From Alphaproteobacteria bacterium UBA6178 (GTDB lineage Bacteria; Pseudomonadota; Alphaproteobacteria; Rickettsiales; UBA3002), in NCBI GenBank assembly GCA_002422205.1, contig DITS01000031.1, positions 62,001-126,000 on the forward strand: a stretch of 64,000 nt of DNA, written 5' to 3'. Position numbers and translations under genes: made by a program. This document shows, piece by piece, positions 46,836 to 56,570 of this stretch. How positions within the stretch are numbered: position 1 is the stretch's first letter; every line of letters starts with the position of its first letter. The notes beneath the pieces were generated by a model. The model worked only from the letters and a program-made list of their open reading frames with translations, was not told where the DNA came from and did no database searches.

Positions 46836-48035
46836 ATCGCATCAACCCCTACAGATCAAACGCTTACCGCGTTCGCACCGGTTTATCGCCGCAGCGAAAT
46901 CGTCATGAAACGCGGCGAGGGGGTGTATTTATTTGATGAATCCGATAGACGCTATCTGGATTTTGCCGCCGGTATAGCAGTTAATTCTTTAGGCCATGGC
47001 CATCCGGCAATTGTAAAGGCACTCAAAGAACAAGCCGATCAGCTCTGGCATTGCTCAAATTATTATCGCAATGAGCCGCTCATGCGCTTCTCCGAGCAGC
47101 TTGTGGCACAATCGGAGCATTTAAAAAGCGTCTTCTTCTGCTCCTCCGGTGTCGAGGCCGTCGAAGCAGGCATCAAATTCATCCGCAAATATTTCCACGC
47201 CACCGATAAACCTGAACGCAGGCGTATCATCACCTTCGAAGGCGCGTTTCATGGCCGCTCCATTGCCGCCTTATCTGCAGGCGGAGAGGGCGCATTCCGC
47301 GATGGCTATGCCCCGTTTTTAGACGGCTTTGATCGCGTTGCCTTCAATGATTTATCTGCCGTCGAGGCAGCCATAACCTCCGAAACCGCCGCCATCATGA
47401 TTGAGCCGGTACAAGGAGAAGGCGGCGTGCGCCCAGCAACACCCGAATTTTTGCAAGGCTTACGCCACCTATGCGACAGGCACGGTCTACTGCTGTTTTT
47501 TGACGAGGTACAATGTGGTTATGGCCGCTTGGGCACCTTATTCGCCCACACTCATTTCGAGGTTAAGCCTGATATTGTCAGCATGGCAAAAGGCATCGGC
47601 GGGGGGTTCCCCTTGGGTGCTACCATGGTCACCGCCGAAGTTGCCACGGCCTTAACGCCCGGCTCGCACGGCTCCACCTATGGCAGCAACCCGCTGGCAA
47701 TGGCAGTGGGCGAAGCAGTGCTTAATGAAATGCTCGCCGACGGCTTCATGACGCATATTCAGGCCATGGGCGCCGCACTCACCAACGCATTTCAAGAAAT
47801 CGCCGATGAATTTCCGCAAGAAATCACCGCCATACGCGGCATCGGGCTGATGATCGGGCTGGAAGTCACGCAAGACGCACGCGAGCTAGCAGCGCGCCTG
47901 CGTGATAACGGGCTACTGGTAGCACCCGCATTCGGCAATGTATTACGCATTTTGCCACCACTCATATTACAAGCCGAACATATCGATGAGGCGGCGCTAT
48001 ACCTGCGTCGAACGATCAAGGGGGGACAACCATGA
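46836..48035 (+). CDS. argD: Acetylornithine aminotransferase
   Basis: PLP enzyme of arginine synthesis (and N-succinyl-diaminopimelate in lysine synthesis). YLDFAAGIAVNSLGHGHP, FCSSGVEAVEAGIKF, EPVQGEGGV, FDEVQCGYGRLG, the PLP lysine in MAKGIGGGFPLGA, and GSHGSTYGSNPLA. The first in-frame ATG (46905) would cut off the usual N-terminus; the open frame continues upstream with LTAFAPVYRRSEIV, as expected for ArgD. No NTG occurs there, but an ideal GGAGG at 46826-46830 stands 5 bases before an in-frame ATC (46836). I take that non-standard codon as the probable start. argF follows with an ATGA overlap. Confidence 0.9.
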   Translation: MASTPTDQTLTAFAPVYRRSEIVMKRGEGVYLFDESDRRYLDFAAGIAVNSLGHGHPAIVKALKEQADQLWHCSNYYRNEPLMRFSEQLVAQSEHLKSVFFCSSGVEAVEAGIKFIRKYFHATDKPERRRIITFEGAFHGRSIAALSAGGEGAFRDGYAPFLDGFDRVAFNDLSAVEAAITSETAAIMIEPVQGEGGVRPATPEFLQGLRHLCDRHGLLLFFDEVQCGYGRLGTLFAHTHFEVKPDIVSMAKGIGGGFPLGATMVTAEVATALTPGSHGSTYGSNPLAMAVGEAVLNEMLADGFMTHIQAMGAALTNAFQEIADEFPQEITAIRGIGLMIGLEVTQDARELAARLRDNGLLVAPAFGNVLRILPPLILQAEHIDEAALYLRRTIKGGQP

Positions 48036-48928
48036 GCCGCGACTTTATGAATCTGCTCGATCATAGCACCGCGCAGTTGCAGGAGATGCTGGATTTAGCC
48101 GCTGTGTTGAAGGCAGAACGCAAGCAAGGCATGCTGCGCGACAGCCTGCAGGGCAAAACGCTGGCGATGATTTTCGAAAAACCATCGACCCGCACGCGCG
48201 TATCCTTTGAAGTCGCCATGCGCGAGCTGGGCGGCCATGCGATTGTGCTGCAAAAGCAGGATTTACAACTAGGTCGCGGCGAGACCGTGGCCGACACCGC
48301 GCAGGTGTTGTCCCGTTATGTTCATGCCATCATGTTACGTGCTCACCATCATACCACGCTCGAAGAGTTGGCCGAATATGCCAGCGTACCCGTCATCAAT
48401 GGCCTCACCGATCTGCACCATCCCTGCCAGCTCATGGCCGATTTGCTGACCATGCAGGAGCATTGCGGCGGCATAACCGGCAAAACCGTCGCATGGGTGG
48501 GCGATGGCAATAATGTCTGCCACAGCTGGATGGAAGCGGCCCTAAAATTCAAATTCACCCTGCGCATCGCCACACCGGAAAATTTCCAGCCAAGACTGGA
48601 TTATGGCGAGGTCGATGCGCACATATTCTGCGCTACCGCTGCCGAAGCAGCGCGCGATGTTGATGTCGTCGTCACCGACACCTGGATATCCATGGGCGAC
48701 GATGATACACTCTCGCGCCGCCAAAGCTTCACCGATTTACAGGTTAACGACGCGCTGATGGCCCTCGCCAAGCCGGATGCGATTTTTATGCATTGCCTGC
48801 CTGCCCATCGCGGCGACGAGGTAACCGATGCGGTGCTCGATGGCCCGCAATCCGTGGTATTCGACGAGGCGGAAAACCGTCTGCATGCCCAGAAAGCAGT
48901 GTTGTTATGGTGTCTGAACCAGCAATAA
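48032..48928 (+). CDS. argF: Ornithine carbamoyltransferase
   Basis: Makes citrulline from ornithine and carbamoyl phosphate. Carbamoyl-phosphate site EKPSTRTRVSFE, LQLGRGETVADTAQVLSRY, DLHHPCQLMADLLT (HPCQ), WVGDGNNVCHSW and the ornithine-site MHCLPAHRGDEV. 298 residues. Overlaps argD by 4 bases and hslO by 22, forming the argD-argF-hslO operon typical of alphaproteobacteria. Confidence 0.97.
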   Translation: MSRDFMNLLDHSTAQLQEMLDLAAVLKAERKQGMLRDSLQGKTLAMIFEKPSTRTRVSFEVAMRELGGHAIVLQKQDLQLGRGETVADTAQVLSRYVHAIMLRAHHHTTLEELAEYASVPVINGLTDLHHPCQLMADLLTMQEHCGGITGKTVAWVGDGNNVCHSWMEAALKFKFTLRIATPENFQPRLDYGEVDAHIFCATAAEAARDVDVVVTDTWISMGDDDTLSRRQSFTDLQVNDALMALAKPDAIFMHCLPAHRGDEVTDAVLDGPQSVVFDEAENRLHAQKAVLLWCLNQQ

Positions 48929-49806
48929 CCACCGATATTATCACCCCTTTCATGATTCATGACGCGCCGGTGCGTGGCCGCATGGTGCGCTTGGCACAAT
49001 CGATCTCGACCATCATCGCCCGCCATGATTATCCTGATACCGTCTCGCGTACACTGGCTGAGGTGTTGGTGGTTGTTTCCATGATGGCCTCGAATCTCAA
49101 AGACGAAGGCGTATTCACGCTGCAAGTACAGTCAAAAGGCGGCATTTCATTATTAGTGGCCGATGCTACGCACCAAGGCCATCTGCGCGGCTATGCGCAA
49201 TTCGATGCGGAGGCCATGGCAAGCCCAACCGCCACCGATCTGAAATCACTCTTTGGTGAAGGCTATCTGGCCATTACCCTCGATCAGGGAGACGCTTCGC
49301 AACGCTATCAGGGCGTGGTGCCGCTCGAAGGCAACAGCATCGCCGAAGCCATCGAATATTACTTTGTCCATTCACATCAGCTTGAAGTGCGTATCCATGT
49401 CGCCGCTGGCAAGCAAAGCAACGCAGGCGAGGCCGAGCAATGGCTGGCAGGCGGAATGTATATGGAAAAAATGCCCGATGTGCTGCATGCCGATGAAGAC
49501 ATCTGGAACCGCAGTCTGGCCTTGTTTGGCACCATCAAGGACGCAGAATTGCTCGATGACACGCTCACCCACGAGGATTTGTTGCACCGCCTGTTCCATG
49601 AGGATGGTGTATGGGTCTACACCCCGCACCCCTTATTCGATCAATGCCGCTGCTCTGAGTCCAAAATCGCCAATACCTTGGCTCAAATGGGCGACTCTGC
49701 CATCGATGAAATGCAAATCGACGGCCATATCATCGTCAACTGCCAGTTCTGCAACAGCGAATATAATCTGAAGGCTGACGATATTAAACGAATGGCTAGC
49801 AATTGA
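48907..49806 (+). CDS. hslO: Redox-regulated chaperone Hsp33
   Basis: Oxidation-activated holdase. N-terminal core (FMIHDAPVRGRMVRL, SLLVADATHQGHLRGYA) and the C-terminal zinc switch C-x-C ... C-x2-C (DQCRCSES and VNCQFCNSEYN). 299 residues from ATG 48907, which lies within the end of argF; the frame is open further upstream but inside argF without family similarity. Last gene of the arg operon. Confidence 0.95.
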   Translation: MVSEPAITTDIITPFMIHDAPVRGRMVRLAQSISTIIARHDYPDTVSRTLAEVLVVVSMMASNLKDEGVFTLQVQSKGGISLLVADATHQGHLRGYAQFDAEAMASPTATDLKSLFGEGYLAITLDQGDASQRYQGVVPLEGNSIAEAIEYYFVHSHQLEVRIHVAAGKQSNAGEAEQWLAGGMYMEKMPDVLHADEDIWNRSLALFGTIKDAELLDDTLTHEDLLHRLFHEDGVWVYTPHPLFDQCRCSESKIANTLAQMGDSAIDEMQIDGHIIVNCQFCNSEYNLKADDIKRMASN

Positions 49807-49930
49807 ACAAACGTTTATCATAAAACCTAGCGAATTCACGTGCTATTGCGCGTGTGAATAATTATTCAAATTATCTTGTTTTACCCCCACTCCAAGGGTA
49901 TGTGTATTGAACCAGCATTCAGGAGGTTTC

Positions 49931-50641
49931 ATGCCACGTACCAACATCAAAGATAAGCGCAAGCAACAGCTGATCAATGCCACCGTAGACTGTATCGCCA
50001 AGCGCGGCCTGACCGAGACGACCATCACCCATATTTCCAAAGGCGCGGGTATGTCGCGCGGGATCATCAATTTCTATTTCACCTCTAAAGAAATGATGAT
50101 GCGTGAAGTGCTGGGCACCTTAATTGAAGAATATGAAACCGTATGGCAAGCCGCATGGGAAGCGGCAGGCACCAATGCCCGCAATCAGCTCGAAGCCATC
50201 GTCAATGCGCATTTTGACCGCAAAATCTGCTCGCCCAAGCGTCTGAATGTGCTGTCAGCCTTCTGGGGCCATGCCGCCAGCCACGAAGCCTACCGCACCA
50301 AAATCGATGAAAGCGATAGCAAACTACTGCAGGCAATCATCACATTGTGGACCGAAATTGCGCCTCAGGGCTTCAACCCCGAGCAATTTGCCCGCCAGCT
50401 CCACGCCATGATTCGCGGCATGTGGTTGTCCTATTTGCTAGCCCCCAAAACCACCGACCGTGAAGAACTGGCCAAAGAATGCCTGTCCTTCATCGACCAG
50501 CATATCACCCCGATTCGCATGGTAAGCGCCAAAACGGATACGCTGCTGCGTGCGCAGTCCGCCACCGCGCCCAAACCCAAAAAGCGTGTCGCCGCCAATA
50601 CCCAAATGGATATTGAAGATTTATTCGCTAACGCCAAATAA
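49931..50641 (+). CDS. TetR-family transcriptional regulator (BetI-like)
   Basis: N-terminal helix-turn-helix: LINATVDCIAKRGLTETTITHISKGAGMSRGIINFYF, read in parts, closest in pattern to BetI. Ligand domain to about residue 195, then a basic tail (PKPKKRVAANTQ). 236 residues. ATG 49931 with AGGAGG upstream. dxs begins 6 bases after its stop, so it is probably co-transcribed with dxs; target genes and ligand unknown. No bet genes are present, so I do not use the betI name. Confidence 0.88.
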   Translation: MPRTNIKDKRKQQLINATVDCIAKRGLTETTITHISKGAGMSRGIINFYFTSKEMMMREVLGTLIEEYETVWQAAWEAAGTNARNQLEAIVNAHFDRKICSPKRLNVLSAFWGHAASHEAYRTKIDESDSKLLQAIITLWTEIAPQGFNPEQFARQLHAMIRGMWLSYLLAPKTTDREELAKECLSFIDQHITPIRMVSAKTDTLLRAQSATAPKPKKRVAANTQMDIEDLFANAK

Positions 50642-50647
50642 TGACCT

Positions 50648-52657
50648 ATGAGCCAGACCCCACTTCTTGATACCATCCGCATCCCCCGCGATATGCGTGA
50701 TCTCAGCGACGCACAACTTAAAACGCTGGCTGAGGAATTGCGCGCCGAGACCATTGATGCGGTATCCGTAACGGGCGGCCATCTGGGTGCAGGGCTAGGC
50801 GTGATCGAGCTCACTGTGGCGCTGCACCATGTGTTCGATACCCCCAAAGACAAAATAATATGGGATGTGGGCCATCAGGCCTATCCGCATAAAATCCTCA
50901 CCGGACGGCGCGACCGCATGCGCACGATCCGCAAAGAAGGCGGCTTGTCAGGCTTTTGCAAACGCTCCGAAAGCGAATATGATGTATTCGGCGCAGGCCA
51001 TAGCTCCACCTCCATTTCCGCCGCCCTCGGCATGGCCGTCGCGCGCGATTTATCGCTTGCCCGTCATTCTGCGGCATCGCAAAGCGATGAGCGCAGAATC
51101 TCTGGAGATACTGCGCAGTCTGCTGACGCAGCCTCGCAGCATGACCAACATGATTTTGAAGTCATCGCCGTAATCGGTGACGGCGCAATGAGTGCAGGCA
51201 TGGCCTACGAAGCCATGAACAACGCCGGTGCGCTTGGCAAACGGCTGATTGTGATATTAAATGACAATGATATGTCGATTGCGCGCCCCACCGGTGCACT
51301 CAGCGGTTATCTGGCCCGGCTGATTTCGAGTCATTCATACCGTTCCCTGCGCCATGTTGCCAAAATGGTCGCCTCCAAATTCCCCGAACCCATGGCGCGT
51401 GCAGCCAAAAGCATGGAAAAACATGCGCGCACACTTGCCGTGGGCGGTACATTGTTTGAGTCGCTCGGCTTTTACTATGTGGGGCCGGTCGATGGCCACA
51501 ACCTCGACCACCTATTGCCCGTATTGCGCAATGTGCGCGACGAAAAAGACAGCGGCCCCGTGCTGATTCATGTGGTCACTCGTAAAGGGCATGGCTATGC
51601 GCCCGCCGAAGCATCGGATGATAAATATCACGGCGTCAGCACCTTCGACGTGGTTACCGGTGCGCAAAAGAAAGCCAAGCCATCCGCGCCCAGCTATACC
51701 GCAGTGTTTGCCCAAAGCCTGATAGCGCAAGCAGAAGCAGATGATAAAATCGTCGCCATCACCGCCGCTATGCCGGACGGAACAGGGCTGGACAAATTCG
51801 CCGCCCGCTTTCCCGACCGCTGCTTCGATGTCGGCATTGCCGAGCAACACGCCGTCACCTTTGCCGCAGGGCTGGCAGCCGAAGGTTACAAGCCATTTTG
51901 CGCCATATATTCCACCTTCTTGCAACGCGCCTATGATCAGGTAGTGCATGATGTGGCCATTCAAAACCTGCCGGTGCGTTTCGCCATCGACCGTGCAGGG
52001 CTGGTAGGGGCCGATGGCGCCACCCACGCTGGCTCCTTCGATGTCGGCTTTCTGACTGCATTACCCAACATGGTTGTCATGGCCGCTGCCGATGAGGCAG
52101 AACTGGTCAATATGACCGCCACCGCCGCCGCTTACGATGCTGGCCCCATCGCTTACCGTTACCCCCGTGGCGAAGGCCTCGGCGTTGCACTGCCAGCAAA
52201 AGCAGAAATATTGCCCATCGGCAAAGGCCGCATCGTCAAACAAGGCAGCAGCATTGCGCTGCTCAGCTTCGGCGCACGTCTGGGGGAATGCCTGAAAGCC
52301 GCTGAAATGCTCGATGCGCAAGGGCTGTTGACGACGGTAGCCGATGCACGCTTCGCCAAGCCGCTCGACAAAGCTTTGCTGCACGAATTGCTCGACACCC
52401 ATGCGTTAGTGATTACCATTGAGGAGGGGGCAATAGGCGGTTTCGGTGCGCAGGTAATGCAATATGCAGTTAATGCCGGTTTACTTGATATGTCTCATAA
52501 CCCTGCCAAACTCCGCATCATGTGCTTGCCGGACGAATTCCAAAACCATGCCGCACCCGATATAATGTACGCCCAAGCGGGCCTCAACGCAGCGCAGATC
52601 ATCCACACCGCCAAAGAAGCGCTCGAGCAAATGGAACGCGCACAGAAGCGCGCATAG
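50648..52657 (+). CDS. dxs: 1-deoxy-D-xylulose-5-phosphate synthase, with internal palindromic-element insert
   Basis: Thiamine-diphosphate enzyme that starts the MEP pathway from pyruvate and glyceraldehyde-3-phosphate. [59 protein letters not shown] with NDNDMSI (ThDP), [17 protein letters not shown] (catalytic Glu/His) and YRYPRGEG. 669 residues, longer than the usual 620-645. The excess is residues 139-166, encoded exactly by an 84-base palindromic element (51062-51145), between the ARDL helix and the [10 protein letters not shown] strand. The frame is intact on both sides. Preceded by the TetR gene. Confidence 0.97.
   Translation: MSQTPLLDTIRIPRDMRDLSDAQLKTLAEELRAETIDAVSVTGGHLGAGLGVIELTVALHHVFDTPKDKIIWDVGHQAYPHKILTGRRDRMRTIRKEGGLSGFCKRSESEYDVFGAGHSSTSISAALGMAVARDLSLARHSAASQSDERRISGDTAQSADAASQHDQHDFEVIAVIGDGAMSAGMAYEAMNNAGALGKRLIVILNDNDMSIARPTGALSGYLARLISSHSYRSLRHVAKMVASKFPEPMARAAKSMEKHARTLAVGGTLFESLGFYYVGPVDGHNLDHLLPVLRNVRDEKDSGPVLIHVVTRKGHGYAPAEASDDKYHGVSTFDVVTGAQKKAKPSAPSYTAVFAQSLIAQAEADDKIVAITAAMPDGTGLDKFAARFPDRCFDVGIAEQHAVTFAAGLAAEGYKPFCAIYSTFLQRAYDQVVHDVAIQNLPVRFAIDRAGLVGADGATHAGSFDVGFLTALPNMVVMAAADEAELVNMTATAAAYDAGPIAYRYPRGEGLGVALPAKAEILPIGKGRIVKQGSSIALLSFGARLGECLKAAEMLDAQGLLTTVADARFAKPLDKALLHELLDTHALVITIEEGAIGGFGAQVMQYAVNAGLLDMSHNPAKLRIMCLPDEFQNHAAPDIMYAQAGLNAAQIIHTAKEALEQMERAQKRA
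51062..51145 (+). repeat. Palindromic element inserted in frame within dxs
   Basis: Starts CGTCAT, ends ATGAC. Long hairpin ATTCTGCG-G-CATCGC, loop AAA, GCGATG-AG-CGCAGAAT at 51066-51099, then a linker and a shorter stem CTGCG/CGCAG. Same stem design, with the same unpaired G and AG, as the intergenic copy at 13915-13993. 84 bases, 28 codons, on codon boundaries, adding a polar Ser/Ala/Asp/Gln-rich loop to Dxs. This is the behaviour described for Rickettsia palindromic elements. Confidence 0.8.
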
Positions 52658-52659
52658 CC

Positions 52660-53175
52660 ATGGATATGCATGTCATATCCGCCAATGAATTACAGGTGAA
52701 TGGTAAGATATACGCTTGTGCGATTGGCAAAGGCGGCTTCATACACGCCAGCGAAAAGCGCGAAGGCGATGGTAAAACCCCGCTCGGCAGTTATCATTTG
52801 CGCGAATGCTGGTATCGTCCCGATAAACTCGACAAACCGATCACCGCCTTGCATGCGCGCGCCATTGCACCCAATGATGGTTGGTGCGACGCCCCCGATC
52901 ATGCACGGTATAATCAACATGTAAGCCTGCCATTTGATGCCTCGCATGAACGGCTATGGCTTGACGCCGATGACGTCTATGATCTGATCATTCCACTGGG
53001 CTATAACGACGCACCGGTGATGGCGGGCAAGGGCAGTGCGATCTTTTTGCATGTCGCCAAACCCGACTACAGCCCGACTGAGGGCTGTGTGGCCATAGCT
53101 AAAAGCGATTTATGGGCCCTCATCCCCGAACTCTCCCCTCAATCCTCGATTATCATTTCACCGGCGGACAGGTGA
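52660..53175 (+). CDS. L,D-transpeptidase (YkuD) family protein
   Basis: YkuD catalytic domain, which cross-links peptidoglycan or attaches lipoproteins using an active Cys. GDGKTPLGSYHL near the start and IFLHVAKPDYSPTEGCVAIAKSDL with the His and nucleophilic Cys. Only 171 residues and no signal peptide or membrane anchor, so it may be cytoplasmic or exported by an unseen route; similar short forms occur in alphaproteobacteria. ATG 52660, two bases after dxs, so co-transcribed. Confidence 0.87.
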   Translation: MDMHVISANELQVNGKIYACAIGKGGFIHASEKREGDGKTPLGSYHLRECWYRPDKLDKPITALHARAIAPNDGWCDAPDHARYNQHVSLPFDASHERLWLDADDVYDLIIPLGYNDAPVMAGKGSAIFLHVAKPDYSPTEGCVAIAKSDLWALIPELSPQSSIIISPADR

Positions 53176-53238
53176 TAAAGGCTTGCAGTTTTGCCCTTCG
53201 GTGCTAGGTTGCCCCCATCCAAATGATGAGGAATGACC

Positions 53239-54552
53239 ATGACAGCACAGGCAGTAAAAATGACCGAACATGACTATAAAGTAGCCGATATTTCACTCGC
53301 GCCCTGGGGCCGCAAAGAAATCGACATCGCCGAGAGCGAAATGCCCGGCCTTATGGCGCTGCGCACCGAATTCGGCAGCAAAAAGCCGCTCAAAGGCGCG
53401 CGTATTGTAGGCTGCCTGCACATGACCATCCAAACCGCTGTACTCATCGAAACCCTCATCGCACTAGGCGCCACCGTGCGCTGGAGCTCCTGTAATATAT
53501 TCTCCACGCAAGATCAGGCCGCTGCCGCTATCGCTGCTGCGGGCATTCCCGTCTTTGCATGGAAAGGCGAAACCGAAGAAGAATATGAATGGTGTATCGA
53601 GCAAACCATCAAAGGCCCCGATGGTTGGACACCCAATTTGATTTTGGATGATGGCGGCGACCTCACCAAAATCATGCATGACAAATATCCCGAGCTGATG
53701 AAGGACGTCAAAGGCGTATCAGAAGAAACCACCACCGGTGTACTGCGCCTGTACGACATGGCGAAAAAGGGCGAACTGAAAGTGCCTGCTATCAACGTCA
53801 ATGATTCCGTCACCAAATCGAAATTTGATAATTTATATGGTTGCCGTGAAAGCCTGCCCGATGGCATCAAACGCGCGACTGACGTAATGATCGCCAGCAA
53901 AGTCGCCGTGGTTGCAGGCTATGGCGATGTAGGCAAAGGCTGCGCCAAAGCACTTCAATCGCAAGGTGCCCGCGTGCTCGTCACCGAAATTGACCCCATC
54001 TGCGCTCTGCAAGCCGCTATGGAAGGCCTGCAGGTGGTAACGATGGAAGAAGCGGCCCCTGTAGCCGATATCTTCGTCACCGCCACCGGCAACAAAGACA
54101 TCATCACGCTCGAGCATATGCGCATGATGAAAGACCGCGCTATCGTCTGCAATATCGGCCATTTCGATAATGAAATTCAGGTCGAAAGCCTCTCCAACAT
54201 GGAGTGGACCGAAATCAAACCACAAGTAGACGAAGTCAAGTTCCCCGACGGTAAACGCATCATTTTGCTGGCCAAAGGCCGCCTGGTTAATCTGGGCTGC
54301 GCTACCGGCCACCCTAGCTTCGTTATGAGCACATCCTTCACCAATCAGGTGCTGGCGCAAATCGAGCTGTTTACCAATACCGGACAATACGAAAATAAAG
54401 TCTATGTATTGCCCAAACATCTCGACGAAAAAGTCGCCGCGCTGCATCTGGAGAAAATCGGGGTAAAGCTAACGAAGCTGACCAAATCACAGGCCGATTA
54501 TATCGGCGTCGATACGGCGGGCCCCTTTAAATCGGATGCTTACCGTTACTAG
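53239..54552 (+). CDS. ahcY: Adenosylhomocysteinase
   Basis: Hydrolyses S-adenosylhomocysteine to adenosine and homocysteine with bound [63 protein letters not shown] (NAD), NIGHFDNEI and C-terminal [10 protein letters not shown]. 437 residues from ATG 53239, seven bases after GAGG; ATG 53233 is too close to it. I see no SAH or SAM riboswitch in the short leader. divL follows after two bases. Confidence 0.97.
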   Translation: MTAQAVKMTEHDYKVADISLAPWGRKEIDIAESEMPGLMALRTEFGSKKPLKGARIVGCLHMTIQTAVLIETLIALGATVRWSSCNIFSTQDQAAAAIAAAGIPVFAWKGETEEEYEWCIEQTIKGPDGWTPNLILDDGGDLTKIMHDKYPELMKDVKGVSEETTTGVLRLYDMAKKGELKVPAINVNDSVTKSKFDNLYGCRESLPDGIKRATDVMIASKVAVVAGYGDVGKGCAKALQSQGARVLVTEIDPICALQAAMEGLQVVTMEEAAPVADIFVTATGNKDIITLEHMRMMKDRAIVCNIGHFDNEIQVESLSNMEWTEIKPQVDEVKFPDGKRIILLAKGRLVNLGCATGHPSFVMSTSFTNQVLAQIELFTNTGQYENKVYVLPKHLDEKVAALHLEKIGVKLTKLTKSQADYIGVDTAGPFKSDAYRY

Positions 54553-54554
54553 AT

Positions 54555-56570
54555 ATGTCATTTGACGCCGCATCACTGGTGATCGCTGTAGCCGCCGCCC
54601 TCGGTGTGCTCGGCGTCGCCGTGTGGTTGTGGCGCAATGGCTTCGGCAATTCCGAAGAACTCGTCCAGCCCGATCCCGAAACCTATGATGCATTGGTGGA
54701 AGTGGAATATAACCACCTCAAACTTGAAGCACAGCGCTACGCCAACATTATCAATATGTCCTACAATCCTGTATGGCAGCGCGATGAAAACCTCAATATC
54801 ATCTATTGTAACCTCGCTTTCACCGAAGTAGCCGAACAAAGCATCGAGGATATCGAAGATATCGCCTCGCTCGAGCTATTCCCCGGTCACCGTGATTTAT
54901 CCAAAAAAGCATGGGATACAGGGCAGGAGCAAATGGTCGATCGCCATATCGTGGTGGGTGGCAACCGCAGGCTTTTCCGCCTGCGCGAGATTCCGCTGAA
55001 ATCAGACGGGGTCATCACCGGCTACGCGGTTGACATCACCGATCAGGAAAACGCACAGGAAGAAGTGCGCCGCCATATCTCAGCGCAACAGGACTTTCTG
55101 GAAAGCTCCACCAGCGCCATGGCCATATTCAGTCAGGATATGCGTCTTCAATTCTATAATTTCGCTTTTGTATCACTATGGAAACTCGACGATAGCTGGC
55201 TCGACAGCAAACCCACCTATGGCGAAATATTGGAAATGCTGCGCGAAAAGCGCAAACTACCCGAACATGCCAACTTCCCCGCCTTTAAAGCGCAGCACCT
55301 AAAGCTATTCACCGATCTGATCGAAACCCACGAAGATATTTTCTACCTACCTGATGGTAAAATCCTGCGTGTAGTAGTAATCCCCCACGCACTTGGCGGC
55401 CTCATGGTTGCCTATGAAGATGTCACCGACAGGCTCGCACTTGAGCGCTCCTACAATACCCTCATAGCCGTACAGCGCGAAACGCTGGATAATCTGCATG
55501 AGTCCGTCGTGGTGTTTGGTGAAGACGGCAGGCTGCGCTTGTCCAATCCCACCTATGCCACCATCTGGCAACTGGAAGAAAAATACCTCCACACCGAGCC
55601 GCATGTGCGCGAAGTGCTTGATTTATGCAAGGGCCTCTATAATGCAGCCGAGTGGGAGGAATACAAAGAAACCTTCATCACCAATCTGCAAAAGCGCAAC
55701 CTGCAGCTGGGCAGATTAGAGCGCAGCGATGGGTCAGTTCTCGATTGGCGCATGGTGCCACTGCCCGACGGCGGCACCCTCGTGACCTACACCGACGTTA
55801 CCGACACCATGGTCGTCGAGCGTTCCCTGCGCGAAAAATACGAAGCATTGCAAGAGGCAGACCGCCTAAAATCCGAGTTTTTGGCCAATGTATCCTACGA
55901 ATTACGCTCGCCACTCACCTCCATCAGCGGCTTCTCCGATATCTTGCGCAACGAGTATTTCGGCGAGCTAACCGACAAACAACGCGAATATGTCGAAGGC
56001 ATTCACCAATCCTCACAGCAGCTCGGCGGCCTCATCAATAACATTCTGGATTTAGCCAGCATCGAGGCGGGCTACATGCAGCTCGACCTGTCCGAGTTTG
56101 ATTTATACGATATGCTCGATGCGGTGTTACTGCTGCTCAAGGAGCGCATGAAAATCCTTGATCTTAAAATCTGTAAACAATGCGAACCGGATATCGGTAG
56201 TATGGTTGCCGACGAAACCCGCATCAAACAGGTATTATTCAATCTGATGAGCAACGCCGCCAAATATTCACGCTCGGGTGGCATAATCGAAGTTGGCATC
56301 GAAGCGGAAGGCAGCGATCATATCCGCCTATGGGTGCGCGATCATGGGGTTGGCATCGACGAAGCGAAGCTTGAGCAAGTATTCGATACCTTCTACCGCT
56401 CTGGCGCCGCATCAGGCCAGCAATCCGGCTCTGGGCTTGGCTTATCAATCGTTAAAAGCTTTATAGAGCTGCATGGCGGCGCGGTATCATTACATTCGAC
56501 GCCCGGCAAAGGCACCACCGTCATTTGCACCTTGCCGCGCATCGTGCAAATCAAAAGAGAGGCCGCATGA
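54555..56570 (+). CDS. divL: DivL-like PAS sensor with tyrosine in place of the phospho-histidine
   Basis: One N-terminal membrane helix (residues about 7-27), then PAS-like domains (about 65-165, 180-295, 310-420), a dimerisation domain and a HATPase with N-box LFNLMSNAAKYS, G1 RDHGVGIDEA and G2 GSGLGLSIVKSF. In the H-box, FLANVSYELRSPLTSIS, the acceptor His is Tyr448. This replacement is the hallmark of DivL, which in Caulobacter controls CckA and so CtrA at the cell pole. 671 residues. It follows ahcY by two bases and overlaps purU by ATGA. Confidence 0.88.
   Translation: MSFDAASLVIAVAAALGVLGVAVWLWRNGFGNSEELVQPDPETYDALVEVEYNHLKLEAQRYANIINMSYNPVWQRDENLNIIYCNLAFTEVAEQSIEDIEDIASLELFPGHRDLSKKAWDTGQEQMVDRHIVVGGNRRLFRLREIPLKSDGVITGYAVDITDQENAQEEVRRHISAQQDFLESSTSAMAIFSQDMRLQFYNFAFVSLWKLDDSWLDSKPTYGEILEMLREKRKLPEHANFPAFKAQHLKLFTDLIETHEDIFYLPDGKILRVVVIPHALGGLMVAYEDVTDRLALERSYNTLIAVQRETLDNLHESVVVFGEDGRLRLSNPTYATIWQLEEKYLHTEPHVREVLDLCKGLYNAAEWEEYKETFITNLQKRNLQLGRLERSDGSVLDWRMVPLPDGGTLVTYTDVTDTMVVERSLREKYEALQEADRLKSEFLANVSYELRSPLTSISGFSDILRNEYFGELTDKQREYVEGIHQSSQQLGGLINNILDLASIEAGYMQLDLSEFDLYDMLDAVLLLLKERMKILDLKICKQCEPDIGSMVADETRIKQVLFNLMSNAAKYSRSGGIIEVGIEAEGSDHIRLWVRDHGVGIDEAKLEQVFDTFYRSGAASGQQSGSGLGLSIVKSFIELHGGAVSLHSTPGKGTTVICTLPRIVQIKREAA

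Noticed and set aside
53176..53238. Possible SAM or SAH riboswitch before ahcY
   Set aside because: The spacer is only about 60 bases and shows neither the SAH nor the SAM-II type conserved cores that I know.
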